NCBI GenBank assembly: GCA_025450315.1
Contig: JANWHQ010000028.1
Coordinates: 1-41,223, forward strand
Direction: 5' to 3'
DNA: 41,223 bases
Source of the DNA: Caulobacteraceae bacterium
GTDB lineage: Bacteria > Pseudomonadota > Alphaproteobacteria > Caulobacterales > Caulobacteraceae
Under the pieces are notes generated by a model, which had not been told where the DNA came from, searched no databases, and saw nothing but the letters and a program-made list of their open reading frames with translations. The translations under genes and the position numbers were made by a program. This document shows positions 23,185 through 33,489 of this stretch, piece by piece. How positions within the stretch are numbered: the stretch's first letter is position 1; each line of letters starts with the position of its first letter.

Positions 23185-23207
23185 CCCCTCCCCCTCGGGG
23201 GGAGGGG
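23185..23207. repeat. Palindromic repeat C, copy 4, at convergent gene ends
   Basis: A ten-base-pair stem (23185-23194 with 23198-23207) with a TCG loop, directly next to the mtnP stop codon and 12 bases after the helicase stop. It could terminate both convergent transcripts, although no T run follows on either strand. Confidence 0.6.
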
Positions 23208-24077
<870 letters not shown>

Positions 24078-24084
24078 CGGCGTC

Positions 24085-24927
24085 CTAGTGCCCGATGCGG
24101 CGCCAGATCCGCTTGTAGCTGGCGTAGACGATGCCGGCGAGCAGCAGCAGGTAGATGATCACCGAGAAGCCGACCTGCTTGCGCTCGACCTGTTTCGGGT
24201 CCGAGGCCCAGGCCAGATAGGCCACCACGTCGTAGGCTTCCTGGTTGGTGTCGGTGCGGGCGCCGTCGTCGAAGGTGACGCGGTCGTTGGTCAGCTGGAA
24301 CGGCATGCCGATGAAGCCGCCCTTGGGGACCGGCCCCTTGCCGTGCCAGTAGGCCCCCAGGTCGCCCGGCATGTAGGGGTTGTAGGCCTTGCCCGGCGGG
24401 ATGGTCAGGCCGGCCGGCGGCGTCACATAGCCGGTCAGGATCGAATAGACGTACTGGGGACCGCCTTCGCGGGCCAGGGTGATCACCGACAGGTCCGGCG
24501 GCAGGGCGCCGCCGTTGGAGGCGCGGGCCGCCGCCTGGTTGGGGAACGGATCCTTGAACACGTCGGCCGGGGTGGCCGTGCGCTGGATGGCGTCGCCGGT
24601 GTCGGAATCGATGTCCGGCACCTTGAAGTCGGCCGCGATGGCCTTGATGCGCGGGTTCTCGTTCGGCTTGGGATACTTGGGATCGTAGAACGGCCCGCCG
24701 GGCTCGCCCAGCGAGTAGTAGTGCATCAGGTCCATCGAGTGACACGACGAACAGACGTCGTGATAGACCTTGTAGCCCCGCTGCAGCTGTTCGGTGTCGA
24801 AGGTGCCGAAGGGCCCCTCGAAGCTCCAATGGACGTCCTTGGGCTCCTCGGCGGTGGTGACGGCGTGGGCCGTCCCCGCGAGGGTCAGCCCGAGCGCGGC
24901 GGCAAGTACGAGCGCTTTGCGCAGCAT
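24085..24927 (-). CDS. petC: Ubiquinol-cytochrome c reductase, cytochrome c1 subunit
   Basis: The heme c subunit of complex III, passing electrons from the Rieske protein to cytochrome c. The 280-residue precursor has a signal peptide (1-22, ending GTAHA), the heme attachment site CSSCH (Cys59, Cys62, His63), and a likely axial Met in FIGMPFQL. Other typical c1 phrases are YSLGEPGGPFYDPKYPKPNEN and PPDLSVITLAREGGPQYVYSILTGY. A C-terminal anchor helix (VGFSVIIYLLLLAGIVYASYKR) holds it in the inner membrane. AAGGGGG lies upstream of the ATG and overlaps the cytochrome b stop codon. Confidence 0.96.
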   Translation of the reverse strand: MLRKALVLAAALGLTLAGTAHAVTTAEEPKDVHWSFEGPFGTFDTEQLQRGYKVYHDVCSSCHSMDLMHYYSLGEPGGPFYDPKYPKPNENPRIKAIAADFKVPDIDSDTGDAIQRTATPADVFKDPFPNQAAARASNGGALPPDLSVITLAREGGPQYVYSILTGYVTPPAGLTIPPGKAYNPYMPGDLGAYWHGKGPVPKGGFIGMPFQLTNDRVTFDDGARTDTNQEAYDVVAYLAWASDPKQVERKQVGFSVIIYLLLLAGIVYASYKRIWRRIGH

Positions 24928-24941
24928 TGGCCGGAACCCCC

Positions 24942-26237
24942 TTATTCGGCCGGAGCCACTGCGCCGCCCTCGGGCAGCACGGGCGTGGAAATGGAATCCG
25001 GAACGGCCAGCGTCTTCTCGCGCCAGCCGGTGATCGGCATGATCACCCAGAAGAAGGCGAAGTAGTAGAGCGTCAGCACCCGCGACAGCCAGACGTAGCT
25101 GTTGATGTTGTTGTCGCCCAGGGTGAAGCCGAGGTTCGGGTTGGGGATCAGCGCCTTGTCCGGCGGGTTGGCGCCGCAGATGGCCAGGCCCAGGCAGACG
25201 AAGAAGAAGATCGCGAAGAACCAGCGCATGGTCGGGCGATAGCGCATGGACCGCACCTTGGAGGTGTCCAGCCACGGCAGCACGAACAGCGAGGCGATCG
25301 AGCCGAACATGGTCACCACGCCCAGCAGCTTGTTCGGCACCGCCCGCAGCATGGCGTAGAAGGGCAACAGGTACCATTCGGGCACGATCTCCGGCGGGGT
25401 CTGCAGCGGATTGGCGGGGATGTAGTTGTCCGGCCGGCCCAGCGAGTGGGGCAGGAAGAACACGAACACCGCGAACAGCAGCAGGTAGACCACCACCGCG
25501 AAGCCGTCCTTCACCGTGTAATAGGGGTGGAACGGCACCGTGTCCCGGTGGCTCTTCACATTGACGCCCAGCGGGTTGTTGTTGCCCGGCACGTGCAGCG
25601 CCCAGATGTGCAGCCCCACCACCGCCGCGATCACGAACGGCAGCAGGTAGTGCAACGAGAAGAAGCGGTTGAGCGTGTAGTTGTCGACCGCCGGGCCGCC
25701 CAGCAGCCAGGTGTGGATGCTGTCGCCCACCAGCGGGATGGCGGTGAAGATGTTGGTGATCACCGTCGCGCCCCAGAAGCTCATCTGGCCCCACGGCAGG
25801 GTGTAGCCGAGGAAGGCGGTGGCCATCATGAGCAGGTAGATCACCATGCCCAGCAGCCAGATCACCTCGCGCGGCGCCTTGTAGGAGCCGTAGTAGATGC
25901 CGCGGAAGATGTGGATGTAGACCGCCAGGAAGAACATCGAGGCGCCGACGGCGTGGAAGTAGCGGAGGAACCAGCCATAGGGCACCTCGCGCATGATGTG
26001 CTCGACGCTGTTGAACGCCAGGGTGGTGTCGGGCGTGTAGTGCATCGCCAGCACGATGCCGGTGACGATCTGGATGCCGAGGCAGACCGCCAGGATGCCG
26101 CCGAAGGTCCACCAGTAGTTCAGGTTCTTCGGGGTCGGGTAGTCCATCAGGTCCGCCGAGAAGCGGATGATCGGCAGGCGCGCGTCCAGCCAGCGGGTGA
26201 AGGCCGTCTTCGGCTCGTAGGAGGAGGGTCCGCTCAT
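24942..26237 (-). CDS. petB: Ubiquinol-cytochrome c reductase, cytochrome b subunit
   Basis: The membrane core of complex III, with both quinone sites and two b hemes. The 431-residue protein has about eight helices. Heme ligand histidines lie in [15 protein letters not shown] / YIHIFRG and [10 protein letters not shown] / [11 protein letters not shown], each pair spaced as usual. The Qo-site motif [12 protein letters not shown] is intact, as is the N-terminal [23 protein letters not shown]. It lies seven bases after the Rieske gene and 14 bases before cytochrome c1. Confidence 0.97.
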   Translation of the reverse strand: MSGPSSYEPKTAFTRWLDARLPIIRFSADLMDYPTPKNLNYWWTFGGILAVCLGIQIVTGIVLAMHYTPDTTLAFNSVEHIMREVPYGWFLRYFHAVGASMFFLAVYIHIFRGIYYGSYKAPREVIWLLGMVIYLLMMATAFLGYTLPWGQMSFWGATVITNIFTAIPLVGDSIHTWLLGGPAVDNYTLNRFFSLHYLLPFVIAAVVGLHIWALHVPGNNNPLGVNVKSHRDTVPFHPYYTVKDGFAVVVYLLLFAVFVFFLPHSLGRPDNYIPANPLQTPPEIVPEWYLLPFYAMLRAVPNKLLGVVTMFGSIASLFVLPWLDTSKVRSMRYRPTMRWFFAIFFFVCLGLAICGANPPDKALIPNPNLGFTLGDNNINSYVWLSRVLTLYYFAFFWVIMPITGWREKTLAVPDSISTPVLPEGGAVAPAE

Positions 26238-26244
26238 CAGGGTG

Positions 26245-26793
26245 TCAGCCGATCTTGACCTTGGTGTCGGAGAGGAAGGCGTAGTCGGGCACCGCCAGGT
26301 TCAGAGGCGCCGGGCCTTTGCGGATACGTCCGGACGTGTCGTACTGCGAGCCGTGGCACGGGCACAGCCAACCGCCGTAATCCCCCTGGCCGAAGGTCGG
26401 CACGCATCCCAGGTGGGTGCAGATGCCCACCAGGATCAGCCATTCGGACTTGCCGGGCTTCACCCGCTCGGCGTCGGTCTGCTTGTCGCGCAGGCTGTTG
26501 AATTCGGCCGGATCGTGATCCACGGCGACCGCTTCGGCGATCTCCTTGGGCGTGCGGTGACGGACGAACACCGGCTTGCCCTGCCACTTGATGGTGATCT
26601 CCTGGCCCAGGGCCACCTTGGAGATGTCCTGCTCGATCGAGGACAGGGCGAGCACGTCCGAGGACGGCTCCATCTGGTCGATCATCGGCCAGGCGACGGC
26701 CGCGACCGCGCCGGCCGCGCCGGCGGCGGCGGCGACGTGAATGAAATCCCGGCGGCTCGGGTCGTCCGGATGCATGGCGGCGGTGTCGGCCAA
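26245..26793 (-). CDS. petA: Ubiquinol-cytochrome c reductase, Rieske iron-sulfur subunit
   Basis: Carries the 2Fe-2S cluster of complex III on a mobile periplasmic head. The 182-residue protein has an N-terminal twin-arginine-like signal anchor ([20 protein letters not shown]), then the cluster motifs [10 protein letters not shown] and CPCHGSQYD (two Cys, two His, plus the extra disulfide Cys in each). It starts with TTG at 26793 or ATG at 26775; a GGTGAG precedes the TTG. It is the first gene of petABC-mtnP and is divergent from trmL; the 115-base divergent gap should hold both promoters, although none is clear. Confidence 0.96.
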   Translation of the reverse strand: MADTAAMHPDDPSRRDFIHVAAAAGAAGAVAAVAWPMIDQMEPSSDVLALSSIEQDISKVALGQEITIKWQGKPVFVRHRTPKEIAEAVAVDHDPAEFNSLRDKQTDAERVKPGKSEWLILVGICTHLGCVPTFGQGDYGGWLCPCHGSQYDTSGRIRKGPAPLNLAVPDYAFLSDTKVKIG

Positions 26794-26908
26794 CTCAGCT
26801 CACCCTCGGTTCGAATAGCGCCCGCCAAGGAAGGCGCGGGTCGCGCATGTGACGCGACGCGCCGAAGCGACCTTGGCCGTCGGGCGTCCTGTGCGCGGAG
26901 GGCTTAGA

Positions 26909-27382
26909 ATGCGTCTCGCCCTTTTTCAACCGGACATTCCGCAAAACCTGGGGGCGGCCATCAGACTCTGCGCATGCCTGGGCATTTTCCTCGACATCAT
27001 CGAGCCCTGCGCCTTCGCCTTGAACGACCGGGCGCTGAAGCGGGCGGCCCTGGACTACGGCGACAAGGCCAGACTCACCCGCCACGCGGCCTGGGAGCAT
27101 TTCCGCAATGAGCCGGCGCGCCGGGAGGGGCGGCTGGTGCTGTTCACCACCAGGGCCGCCCTGCCCTACACCGACTTCCGGTTCGCCCCGGGCGACACCC
27201 TGCTGTTCGGCCGCGAGAGCGCCGGCGTCCCGGACGAGGTCCATGCGGCCGCCGAGGCGCGGCTGGTGATCCCCCTGCAGCCGGGATTGCGCTCGCTCAA
27301 TGTGGTCAGCGCCGCGGCCATGGCACTCGGCGAGGCGCTGCGGCAGACGGACGGATTCGCCCCCGCCGCCCGGGATGGGTAA
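26909..27382 (+). CDS. trmL: tRNA (cytidine/uridine-34 2'-O)-methyltransferase TrmL
   Basis: Methylates the wobble ribose in some leucine tRNAs. The 157-residue SPOUT protein starts [25 protein letters not shown] (motif 1) and ends with the SAM-binding trefoil knot motifs [13 protein letters not shown] and [26 protein letters not shown]. Length matches the single-domain TrmL group. ATG 26909 has GGAGGG eight bases upstream; the open frame from 26849 is not needed. It is followed by hemF after five bases and is divergent from petABC. Confidence 0.95.
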   Translation: MRLALFQPDIPQNLGAAIRLCACLGIFLDIIEPCAFALNDRALKRAALDYGDKARLTRHAAWEHFRNEPARREGRLVLFTTRAALPYTDFRFAPGDTLLFGRESAGVPDEVHAAAEARLVIPLQPGLRSLNVVSAAAMALGEALRQTDGFAPAARDG

Positions 27383-27387
27383 GAGCA

Positions 27388-28281
27388 ATGACCATGTCCG
27401 AGACCCTGGCCTCGCCCGCCGAGCTGCTGGAGCAGCGCAAGTCCGCCGCCCGCGTCTGGTTCGAGGGGCTGCGCGACCGGCTGGTCGCGGCCTTCGAGGC
27501 GCTGGAGGACGCGGCGCCGGCCGAGCTCTACGGCCCCACTCCCGGGCGCTTCGAGCTGAAGCCCTGGACCCGCGAGGCCGGCGGCGGCGGGGTGATGGGC
27601 ATGATGTGCGGCCGCTTCTTCGAGAAGGTGGGCGTGCACGTCTCCACCGTGCACGGCGAGTTCGCCCCTGATTTCGCCAAGACCATGCCGGGGACCGAGA
27701 CCGATCCGCGCTTCTTCGCCACCGGCGTCAGCCTGATCGCCCACATGCGCTCGCCGCGGGTGCCGGCCGTGCACATGAACACGCGCTTCATCTGCACCAC
27801 CCAGGGCTGGTTCGGCGGCGGCGCCGACCTGACGCCGCTGCTGGCCGAGCAGCGCCACGAGGACGCCCCCGACGCGGTGCGCTTCCACGCCGCCCTGAAG
27901 CGGGCCTGCGACGCCCACGACCCGGCGTGGCACGCCAGGTACAAGAAGTGGTGCGACGAGTACTTCTACCTGCCCCACCGCAACGAGCCGCGCGGGATCG
28001 GCGGCATCTTCTACGACCGGCACGATTCGGGGGACTGGGAGCGCGACTTCGCCTTCACCCGCGACGTGGGCGAGGCGCTGCTCGAGGTCTATCCCCAGAT
28101 CGCCCACGGCCGCATGGGCGAGGCCTGGAGCGAGGCCGAGCGCGAGGAGCAGCTGGTCCGCCGCGGCCGCTACGTGGAGTTCAACCTGCTCTACGACCGC
28201 GGCACCACCTTCGGCCTCAAGACCGGCGGCAACGTCGAATCGATCCTGAGCTCGATGCCGCCCGTGGTGAAGTGGCCCTGA
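27388..28281 (+). CDS. hemF: Oxygen-dependent coproporphyrinogen III oxidase
   Basis: Converts coproporphyrinogen III to protoporphyrinogen IX with O2, in heme synthesis. The 297-residue protein shows the HemF phrases [19 protein letters not shown] (here [16 protein letters not shown]), [43 protein letters not shown] and [24 protein letters not shown], covering the substrate site almost completely. Tandem start codons ATG ACC ATG occur at 27388 and 27394. It is co-transcribed with trmL. Heme made here is needed for the neighbouring bc1 complex. Repeat B copy 3 starts seven bases after the stop. Confidence 0.97.
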   Translation: MTMSETLASPAELLEQRKSAARVWFEGLRDRLVAAFEALEDAAPAELYGPTPGRFELKPWTREAGGGGVMGMMCGRFFEKVGVHVSTVHGEFAPDFAKTMPGTETDPRFFATGVSLIAHMRSPRVPAVHMNTRFICTTQGWFGGGADLTPLLAEQRHEDAPDAVRFHAALKRACDAHDPAWHARYKKWCDEYFYLPHRNEPRGIGGIFYDRHDSGDWERDFAFTRDVGEALLEVYPQIAHGRMGEAWSEAEREEQLVRRGRYVEFNLLYDRGTTFGLKTGGNVESILSSMPPVVKWP

Positions 28282-28288
28282 CCTCATG

Positions 28289-28363
28289 GTCATCCCGGAA
28301 GCCGCGCCAGCGGCTGTCGGGGATCGCGGCAGGAGCCGGCGCCCAATCCGATCCCGGGATGAC
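28289..28363. repeat. Palindromic repeat B, copy 3 (75 bp)
   Basis: Bounded by GTCATCCCGG at 28289-28298 and CCGGGATGAC at 28354-28363. The hairpin at 28295-28321 has stem AGCCGC/GCGGCT where copies 1 and 2 have ACTCGC/GCGAGT-type stems, so base pairs are kept while bases differ. It follows hemF directly. Confidence 0.75.
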
Positions 28364-28468
28364 AATGCAAAGGCAGGCCCCTTGAGTCGAAGGCCGATCT
28401 CGACTTCAACTTGCCACGTCAAGCGAGCGGCCGGCGTCACGGGCGCCGCGCCCAAGGGGGAAACCGGA

Positions 28469-29485
28469 ATGCCGAGCAAGATTGTGCGCACCGCCCTGGC
28501 CGTGGCGGCCGCGGGCCTGGGTCTGGCGGGCCTGGCCGCGCCGGCGAGCGCCGCCAGCTGCGACCGCGCCTGCCTGATCCATGTCACCGACCAGTACCTG
28601 GCCGCGATCGTGGCGCACGACCCCGCCAAGGCGCCCCTGGCCAAGAACGTGGTGTTCGTCGAGAACGTCAAGCGGCTCAAGCCCGGCGAGGGCCTGTGGA
28701 AGACCGCGACCGGCGGTCCGACCCGCTTCAAGATCGTGGCGCCGGACGTCAGCCTGCAGCAGGTGGGCGGGATCGCGGTGCTGCAGGACGCCGGCAAGCC
28801 GACGATGCTGGCCTTCCGCCTGAAGCTGCGCGACGGCAAGATCACCCAGGCCGAGCACATCTACTCGGCGCCGCTGGGCGGCGAGAAGAACGCCAACATC
28901 GCCGCCGTCCGCCCGGGCCTGCTGCGGGAGATCCCCGCCGGCAGGCGGCTGCCCCACGACCGGCTGATGAAGATCGGCGCGACCTACTATGACGCGCTGG
29001 ACGACAACAAGGGTTCGGAGGCGCCGTTCGCCGCCGATTGCCAGCGGCGCGAGAACGGGGTCACCACCGCCGGGGAGGGCGCCGGCGGCCCGCCGACCAA
29101 GGACGCCAACACCTCGCCCGTCGCCCACGACTGCAAGGGCCAGATCGACTCGGGCTCGTTCATCTACATCAAGGAGATCGACAACCGCCGGATGATCGCC
29201 GCCGACCCGGTGACGGGCTTGGCCATGGGCATCTCGCAGTTCCGCCATCCCTTCGACAACCTGCCCTACAAGGTAAAGCACCTCGACGGCTCGACCTCCG
29301 AGCGCAACGCCCAGAACATGAAGTACAAGCCCTTCGACATGCCCGCCGCGCACATCTTCAAGATCGGCCCCGGGGGCCACATCCACGAGATCGAGGCGGT
29401 GGGATTCGTGGCGCCCTACAAGTCGCCGAGCGGCTGGGCCGGGACGCCCTACGCCGCCACCTGGAGCCACCCGCGCTGGGAGTAG
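28469..29485 (+). CDS. Secreted protein of unknown function, CDRxCL family
   Basis: 338 residues with a signal peptide (1 to about 29, ending PASA). The mature protein starts ASCDRACLIHVTDQYLAAIVAHDPAKAPLAKNV, giving the CDRxCL motif shared with the protein at 8268-9221, and continues with parallel segments (AFRLKLRDGKITQAEHIY, QRRENG, HIFKIGPGGHIHEIEAVGF). Extra Cys residues (DCQRRENG, HDCKG) may form a disulfide. The first part is probably SnoaL/NTF2-like. ATG 28469 follows a GGGGG stretch at workable distance and gives the signal peptide. Function unknown. It is convergent with the phosphatase gene, with only four bases between the two stop codons. Confidence 0.85.
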   Translation: MPSKIVRTALAVAAAGLGLAGLAAPASAASCDRACLIHVTDQYLAAIVAHDPAKAPLAKNVVFVENVKRLKPGEGLWKTATGGPTRFKIVAPDVSLQQVGGIAVLQDAGKPTMLAFRLKLRDGKITQAEHIYSAPLGGEKNANIAAVRPGLLREIPAGRRLPHDRLMKIGATYYDALDDNKGSEAPFAADCQRRENGVTTAGEGAGGPPTKDANTSPVAHDCKGQIDSGSFIYIKEIDNRRMIAADPVTGLAMGISQFRHPFDNLPYKVKHLDGSTSERNAQNMKYKPFDMPAAHIFKIGPGGHIHEIEAVGFVAPYKSPSGWAGTPYAATWSHPRWE

Positions 29486-29489
29486 ACGC

Positions 29490-30263
29490 CTAGCCCAGCA
29501 GCCGCGCCGCGATGGCCTCGCGGCGCGGGGCGTCCACGCCCAGCACCCCCTCGAGGTAGCCGTCCAGCGAGCCGCAGCGGGCCTCCATCACCTGGAAGGC
29601 CGCCTGCAGGTCCTCAGCGTTCACCCCCATGGCGACGCGCAGGGCCTCGTCGGAGGGCGCGCGGCCGGTGTGGCGGGTGATCAGCGCGCCCACGCGCGCG
29701 GCGTGGGTCGCTTGCGCGGCGGCGACGTTGGTCAGCAGGAAGTCCTCGATCAGGTCGTCGCGGTGCACGCCCGCCAGATGGTGGGTCAGGGCGCAGAGCA
29801 GCCCCGTGCGGTCCTTGCCCGCCGCGCAGTGCACCAGCACCGCCCCGTCGGTCTGGGCCAAGGCGGCGAAGTAGCGGGAATAGAGGTCGATCAGGCGCGG
29901 CTCGAAGGGGTTGCGCCGGTACCAGCCGAGACTGACGGTGCGGAAGAACTCGACGGTGGGATCGGCGCCCTGCAGCTCCTCCTCCCAGGGCCTGCCGACG
30001 TCGCCGATGTCGTTCTGGATCAGCTGGGCGTCGAAGCCGGGCCAGCGGCGCGAAGGCTCCCGTTCGCGCTCGGCGGCGCGGCGCAGGTCCACGACCACCG
30101 CCAGGCCAAGGCCCGCCAGCTTCTCGAGGTCGGCCTCCGTCGCCCCGTTGTGATGGCCCGAGCGGTAGAGCCGCGCGCCCTTCAGCCCGCGGCCGCAGGC
30201 GGTGGCGTAGCCGCCGTAGTCGCGGAAGTTGGGCACGCCTTCGAAGTCGAGGAAGCGAGTCAT
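29490..30263 (-). CDS. Tyrosine/dual-specificity protein phosphatase family protein
   Basis: 257 residues of the Y_phosphatase3 (lipid or tyrosine phosphatase) type. The N-terminal FLDFEGVPNFRDYGGY and LYRSGHHNGATEADLEKLAGLGLAVVVDLR are characteristic, and the P loop HCAAGKDRTG (145-154) supplies the nucleophile Cys146 and Arg152. The AGKDRTG form is typical for this bacterial family, which includes proteins acting on phosphotyrosine or phosphoinositides. The C-terminal helices (LADVHRDDLIEDFLLTN-like, here LAGVHRDDLIEDFLLTN) complete it. Start 30263 is set by homology; no Shine-Dalgarno. Substrate unknown. Confidence 0.9.
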   Translation of the reverse strand: MTRFLDFEGVPNFRDYGGYATACGRGLKGARLYRSGHHNGATEADLEKLAGLGLAVVVDLRRAAEREREPSRRWPGFDAQLIQNDIGDVGRPWEEELQGADPTVEFFRTVSLGWYRRNPFEPRLIDLYSRYFAALAQTDGAVLVHCAAGKDRTGLLCALTHHLAGVHRDDLIEDFLLTNVAAAQATHAARVGALITRHTGRAPSDEALRVAMGVNAEDLQAAFQVMEARCGSLDGYLEGVLGVDAPRREAIAARLLG

Positions 30264-30317
30264 GGCGGGGATGTAGCGAAGCCGGCCGCCCACCGCCATC
30301 GGCGCCGGCGCGACAGT

Positions 30318-31019
30318 TCAGCCGAGGGTCGGCCCCGCCAGGAACCGCTTCAGCCATTCCGCCACCCGGGCGTTGTCGTTGGGCCGCTGCAGGCTGGCGA
30401 CGGCGGCGTCGGCCTGGGCGTCGTCGAAGCGGCTCGCCCGCCGGTTCTCGATCAGGGCCTCGGCATAGGCCGGCTCGAACTCGGGATGCAGCTGCAGGGA
30501 GACCGCGTCCGGGCCGTAGTCCAGCATGCCGAACGGGGTGAAGTCGCTGGCGGCGACGACCCGGGCGCCGGGCGGCGGCTCGACCACCTGGTCCTGGTGG
30601 GAGGCGGGAACCGAGAGGGTCGGGGCCGCGTCCATCCACGGCTCGCGCGCCATCACCCGGTAGGTGTGCAGGCCCACCCCCCAGCCCTTGGGCGACTTGA
30701 CCACCTTGCCGCCGAAGGCCTCGGCCATGGCCTGGTGGCCGAAGCAGATCCCGATCAGACGGGTGCGGCCGCGCGCCGCGCGCAGGAAGTCCATCAGCCG
30801 GCCGATCCAGGCGTCGCCGTCATAGACCCCGGCTGACGAGCCGGTGACGATCCAGGCGTCCGCGTCCTCGGGACGGTCCGGCCCGGGCCCATGCTGGACG
30901 TCGTAGCTGACCCAGTCGAAGCCCTCGCCCAGCAGCCGGCGGAACATCTGCGGATAGTCGCCGAACCGCGGCGCCAGGGCCTCGGGCGGGGCGCCGGTCT
31001 CCAGCACGCCCAGCTTCAC
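30318..31019 (-). CDS. Class I glutamine amidotransferase-like protein
   Basis: 233 residues. The glutaminase triad is visible: Cys92 in GICFGHQAMAEAFGG, His178 and Glu180 in LQLHPEFE. It resembles the stand-alone GATase1 proteins annotated as GMP synthase-like or gamma-glutamyl-GABA-type; no synthetase domain is attached. Its function could be hydrolysis of a gamma-glutamyl compound or action with an unlinked partner. GTG 31019 is the start: it overlaps the cca stop codon (GTGA, 31016-31019), giving MKLGVLETGAPPE. It is the last gene of the coupled run from the GNAT gene. Confidence 0.9.
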   Translation of the reverse strand: MKLGVLETGAPPEALAPRFGDYPQMFRRLLGEGFDWVSYDVQHGPGPDRPEDADAWIVTGSSAGVYDGDAWIGRLMDFLRAARGRTRLIGICFGHQAMAEAFGGKVVKSPKGWGVGLHTYRVMAREPWMDAAPTLSVPASHQDQVVEPPPGARVVAASDFTPFGMLDYGPDAVSLQLHPEFEPAYAEALIENRRASRFDDAQADAAVASLQRPNDNARVAEWLKRFLAGPTLG

Positions 31020-32266
31020 GCCCGCATCCCTCGCGCCACCGCCTTCATCCGCTCCAGCACCGCCTCGCGCGAGTCGGGGAAATCCTCGTCGACCCACCAG
31101 TCCTCGACCTCGCGCAGCACCTTGCCGACCAGCGGGCCCTCGGCGATGGCGCAGGCCTTGGCGTCCTCGCCGCTGACCGGCAGCACCGGCGGCTCCCAGC
31201 TTTTCGCCAGGGTGAGCAGCGCCCCCCACTGGGCGGCGGCCGCCTGGCGGTCGGGCGCGCCGGCCCAGGCCAGCTTCACCCGGTCGAAGAAGGCCTTGCG
31301 TCCCAGCCGGTAGATGGCGCGGCGCGCCTGGCGCGGGCTCATCCAGGACACGATCCGGGGTTCGGCCCCCGTCGCGGCGACCAGCCGCTCGCGCTGGGCG
31401 TTGGAGAGCCTGAGGCGCTCGGCGGTCTGCCCGGCGAGGCGCGAATCCTGCGGGATCAGGGCCGCGAGCCGGAGCTCGGCATCGTTGTCGCCGAGGCCCA
31501 GCTCGATCTCGACCAGGCCCTCCAGGCGGCCGAGGTCGGTCGCCTCCGGCAGGGTCGCGGCCAGCACGCCCGCGCCCGCCATCAGCTTCAGCGCGGCGCG
31601 CGGATCCTTCGCCGCCAGGAGCTTCAGCACCTCCTTCTGGGTGCGCTCGGCGGTGCGCGCCGACAGCATGCCCTTCAGCGCCCGGCAGGCGTCCACCGCC
31701 GCCTTGTCCGGCTCGCCGCGGCCGTACCAGGCGTAGAAGCGGAAGAACCTCAGGATGCGCAGATAGTCCTCGCGGATGCGGATCATCGGATCGCCGACGA
31801 ACACGATGCGGCCCGCGCGCGCATCGGCCAGCCCCGCGCCGGTGGGATCGAACAGGCGGCCATCGGGGTCGAGGTAGAGGGCGTTCAGGCGGAAGTCGCG
31901 CCGCTGGGCGTCCTGGTCCCAGTCGGTGGTGAAGGCCACCACCGCGCGCCGGCCGTCGGTGGAGACGTCGCGCCGCAGGGTGGTGATCTCGAAGGGCCGG
32001 TGATCGGCCACGGCGGTGACGGTGCCGTGCTCGACGCCGGTGGGCACGACCCGGATCGCCTGCAGCTCCAGCGCTTCGGTCGCCTCGTCGGGGGTCAGCA
32101 CGGTGGCGATGTCGATGTCGTCGATGGCCTGGCCCAGCACGGCGTTGCGCACGCAGCCGCCGACGAATCGGGCGCAGCCCCGTCCGCCCCTGGCCTCGAG
32201 GGCCTCGATCACCGCCCGGGTCGCGGGCGCGGTCATCCAGGGCTGAAGCTCAAGCGTGTCGGTCAC
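31016..32266 (-). CDS. cca: CCA tRNA nucleotidyltransferase (poly(A) polymerase family)
   Basis: Adds or repairs the 3' CCA of tRNAs. The 416-residue class II nucleotidyltransferase has FVGGCVRNAVLG, the metal-binding DIDIAT, the flexible-loop RRDVSTDGRRAVV, RRDFRLNALY, and the REDYLRILRFFRFYAWYG motif of the neck domain. There is no HD domain, as in most alphaproteobacterial enzymes. GTG 32266 gives MTDTLELQPW; an ATG at 32236 is an alternative. The open frame further upstream is a shadow of the Nudix gene. It lies 41 bases after the Nudix gene and overlaps the amidotransferase gene by four bases. Confidence 0.95.
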   Translation of the reverse strand: MTDTLELQPWMTAPATRAVIEALEARGGRGCARFVGGCVRNAVLGQAIDDIDIATVLTPDEATEALELQAIRVVPTGVEHGTVTAVADHRPFEITTLRRDVSTDGRRAVVAFTTDWDQDAQRRDFRLNALYLDPDGRLFDPTGAGLADARAGRIVFVGDPMIRIREDYLRILRFFRFYAWYGRGEPDKAAVDACRALKGMLSARTAERTQKEVLKLLAAKDPRAALKLMAGAGVLAATLPEATDLGRLEGLVEIELGLGDNDAELRLAALIPQDSRLAGQTAERLRLSNAQRERLVAATGAEPRIVSWMSPRQARRAIYRLGRKAFFDRVKLAWAGAPDRQAAAAQWGALLTLAKSWEPPVLPVSGEDAKACAIAEGPLVGKVLREVEDWWVDEDFPDSREAVLERMKAVARGMRA

Positions 32267-32307
32267 GGCGTCACGATGGCGACTTGGCCGCCCGGCCGCA
32301 ACCGGGC

Positions 32308-32892
32308 TCAGACGGGCGAGGGGCCATAAAGCCGCGCGTGGAGCTCGCGCAGCATCATCGCGGTGACGCCCCAGATGTGACGGCCCTCGTAGGGCATGGC
32401 CCAGACCTGATGGACGCTGCCGTCGGGAAATTCGCGCTGGCTCGACTGGTGGTTGGCCGCATCCATCAGGAAGGCGAAGGGCACCTCGAAGACGTCGGCC
32501 ACCTCGTCGGGATTGGGCGCCAGGGTGAAGTCCGGTTGCACGAAACCCACCACCGGGGTGATCAGATAGCCGGTGCGGGTCCAGAACGGATCGGACAGGC
32601 CCGCGAGGTCCACCAGCTGCGGATCCAGCCCCACTTCCTCCCAGGCTTCGCGCAGGGCCGTCTCCCAGGGCCGCTCGCCGGGGTCGGCGCGGCCGCCTGG
32701 CAGGGCGATCTGGCCGGCGTGGCTCCTGAGATGGGCGGTGCGCAAGGTGAGCAGCACCGAAAAGCCCTCGGGCCGGTCGATCAGGCCGGCCAGCACGGCG
32801 GCGGGGGCATGGCCGCCCGGCCGCGGCTCGGGCGGAACCCAGCTCTCCAGGGGCAGCAGGCGGCTGCGGATGAAATCGCGATCGGCCTTCAC
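32308..32892 (-). CDS. Nudix hydrolase, CoA pyrophosphatase type
   Basis: 194 residues. The Nudix box GGRADPGERPWETALREAWEEVGL is complete (Gly, Glu, REAxEEVG), and the upstream VLLTLRTAHLRSHAGQIALPGG is the extra motif that marks the CoA diphosphohydrolase (NudL/PCD1) group, which cleaves CoA and acyl-CoA to phosphopantetheine and 3',5'-ADP. GTG 32892 overlaps the stop of the DUF1285 gene (GTGA, 32889-32892), giving MKADRDFIRSRL. The trio DUF1285-Nudix-cca is a familiar alphaproteobacterial arrangement. Confidence 0.93.
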   Translation of the reverse strand: MKADRDFIRSRLLPLESWVPPEPRPGGHAPAAVLAGLIDRPEGFSVLLTLRTAHLRSHAGQIALPGGRADPGERPWETALREAWEEVGLDPQLVDLAGLSDPFWTRTGYLITPVVGFVQPDFTLAPNPDEVADVFEVPFAFLMDAANHQSSQREFPDGSVHQVWAMPYEGRHIWGVTAMMLRELHARLYGPSPV

Positions 32893-33461
32893 GCCCCCTC
32901 CACAGCCCCGAGATCGAACCACGCGCCGCCCGAGCGCACCCCGAGGCGAAGGCCGCCTGGCGTCTGCCGCGCCTCGGCCATCTCGACCAGCTCATAGAAG
33001 ACCGGCCGCGCGATCAGGGCGTCAAGCGCGCCGCGCACCCGGACATAGGGCCGGGGCGCCCCGCCCTCGCCCGTCTCGACCCGGATGGCGTTGTCCGGCC
33101 CCGCCTCGACCAGGTCGCCGACAATGGTGGCGAACCGCAGCGTCTCGCCCGAGCGCTCGACGCCGATGGCCAGGAACGGGGCGTCCTCGACCGTGATTCG
33201 CAGCTTCTCCGCCGGGGTGACCAGCCAGAAGCCGTCCTGGTCCCGCCGCAGCACCGTCGAGAACAGCCGCACCAGGGCCGGGCGGCCGATCGGCGAGCCC
33301 TGGTAGGACCAGTTCCCATCGCGGGCGATGCGGATGTCGATGTCGCCGCAGACGGCCGGATTCCACAGGTGCACCGGCGCCGGCCCGCGCCCGGAGGCGG
33401 CGGCCGCCCCCACCGCTTCGAACAGCCGCGTCAGATTCGAGCTCGCCTGGGTCCCGGCCAT
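32889..33461 (-). CDS. DUF1285 family protein
   Basis: 190 residues. VHLWNPAVCGDIDIRIARDGNWSYQGSPIGRPALVRLFSTVLRRDQDGFWLVTPAEKLRI is strongly typical of DUF1285, whose members form a two-domain beta fold of unknown function. It lies upstream of, and overlaps by four bases, the CoA-type Nudix gene, so the two are made together. The role is unknown; conserved linkage hints at nucleotide or CoA metabolism. The start at ATG 33461 is reasonable, 28 bases after the GNAT gene stop. Confidence 0.92.
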   Translation of the reverse strand: MAGTQASSNLTRLFEAVGAAAASGRGPAPVHLWNPAVCGDIDIRIARDGNWSYQGSPIGRPALVRLFSTVLRRDQDGFWLVTPAEKLRITVEDAPFLAIGVERSGETLRFATIVGDLVEAGPDNAIRVETGEGGAPRPYVRVRGALDALIARPVFYELVEMAEARQTPGGLRLGVRSGGAWFDLGAVEGA

Positions 33462-33489
33462 GGGCCCAGAGGTAGGCGGCCGGGCCCGA

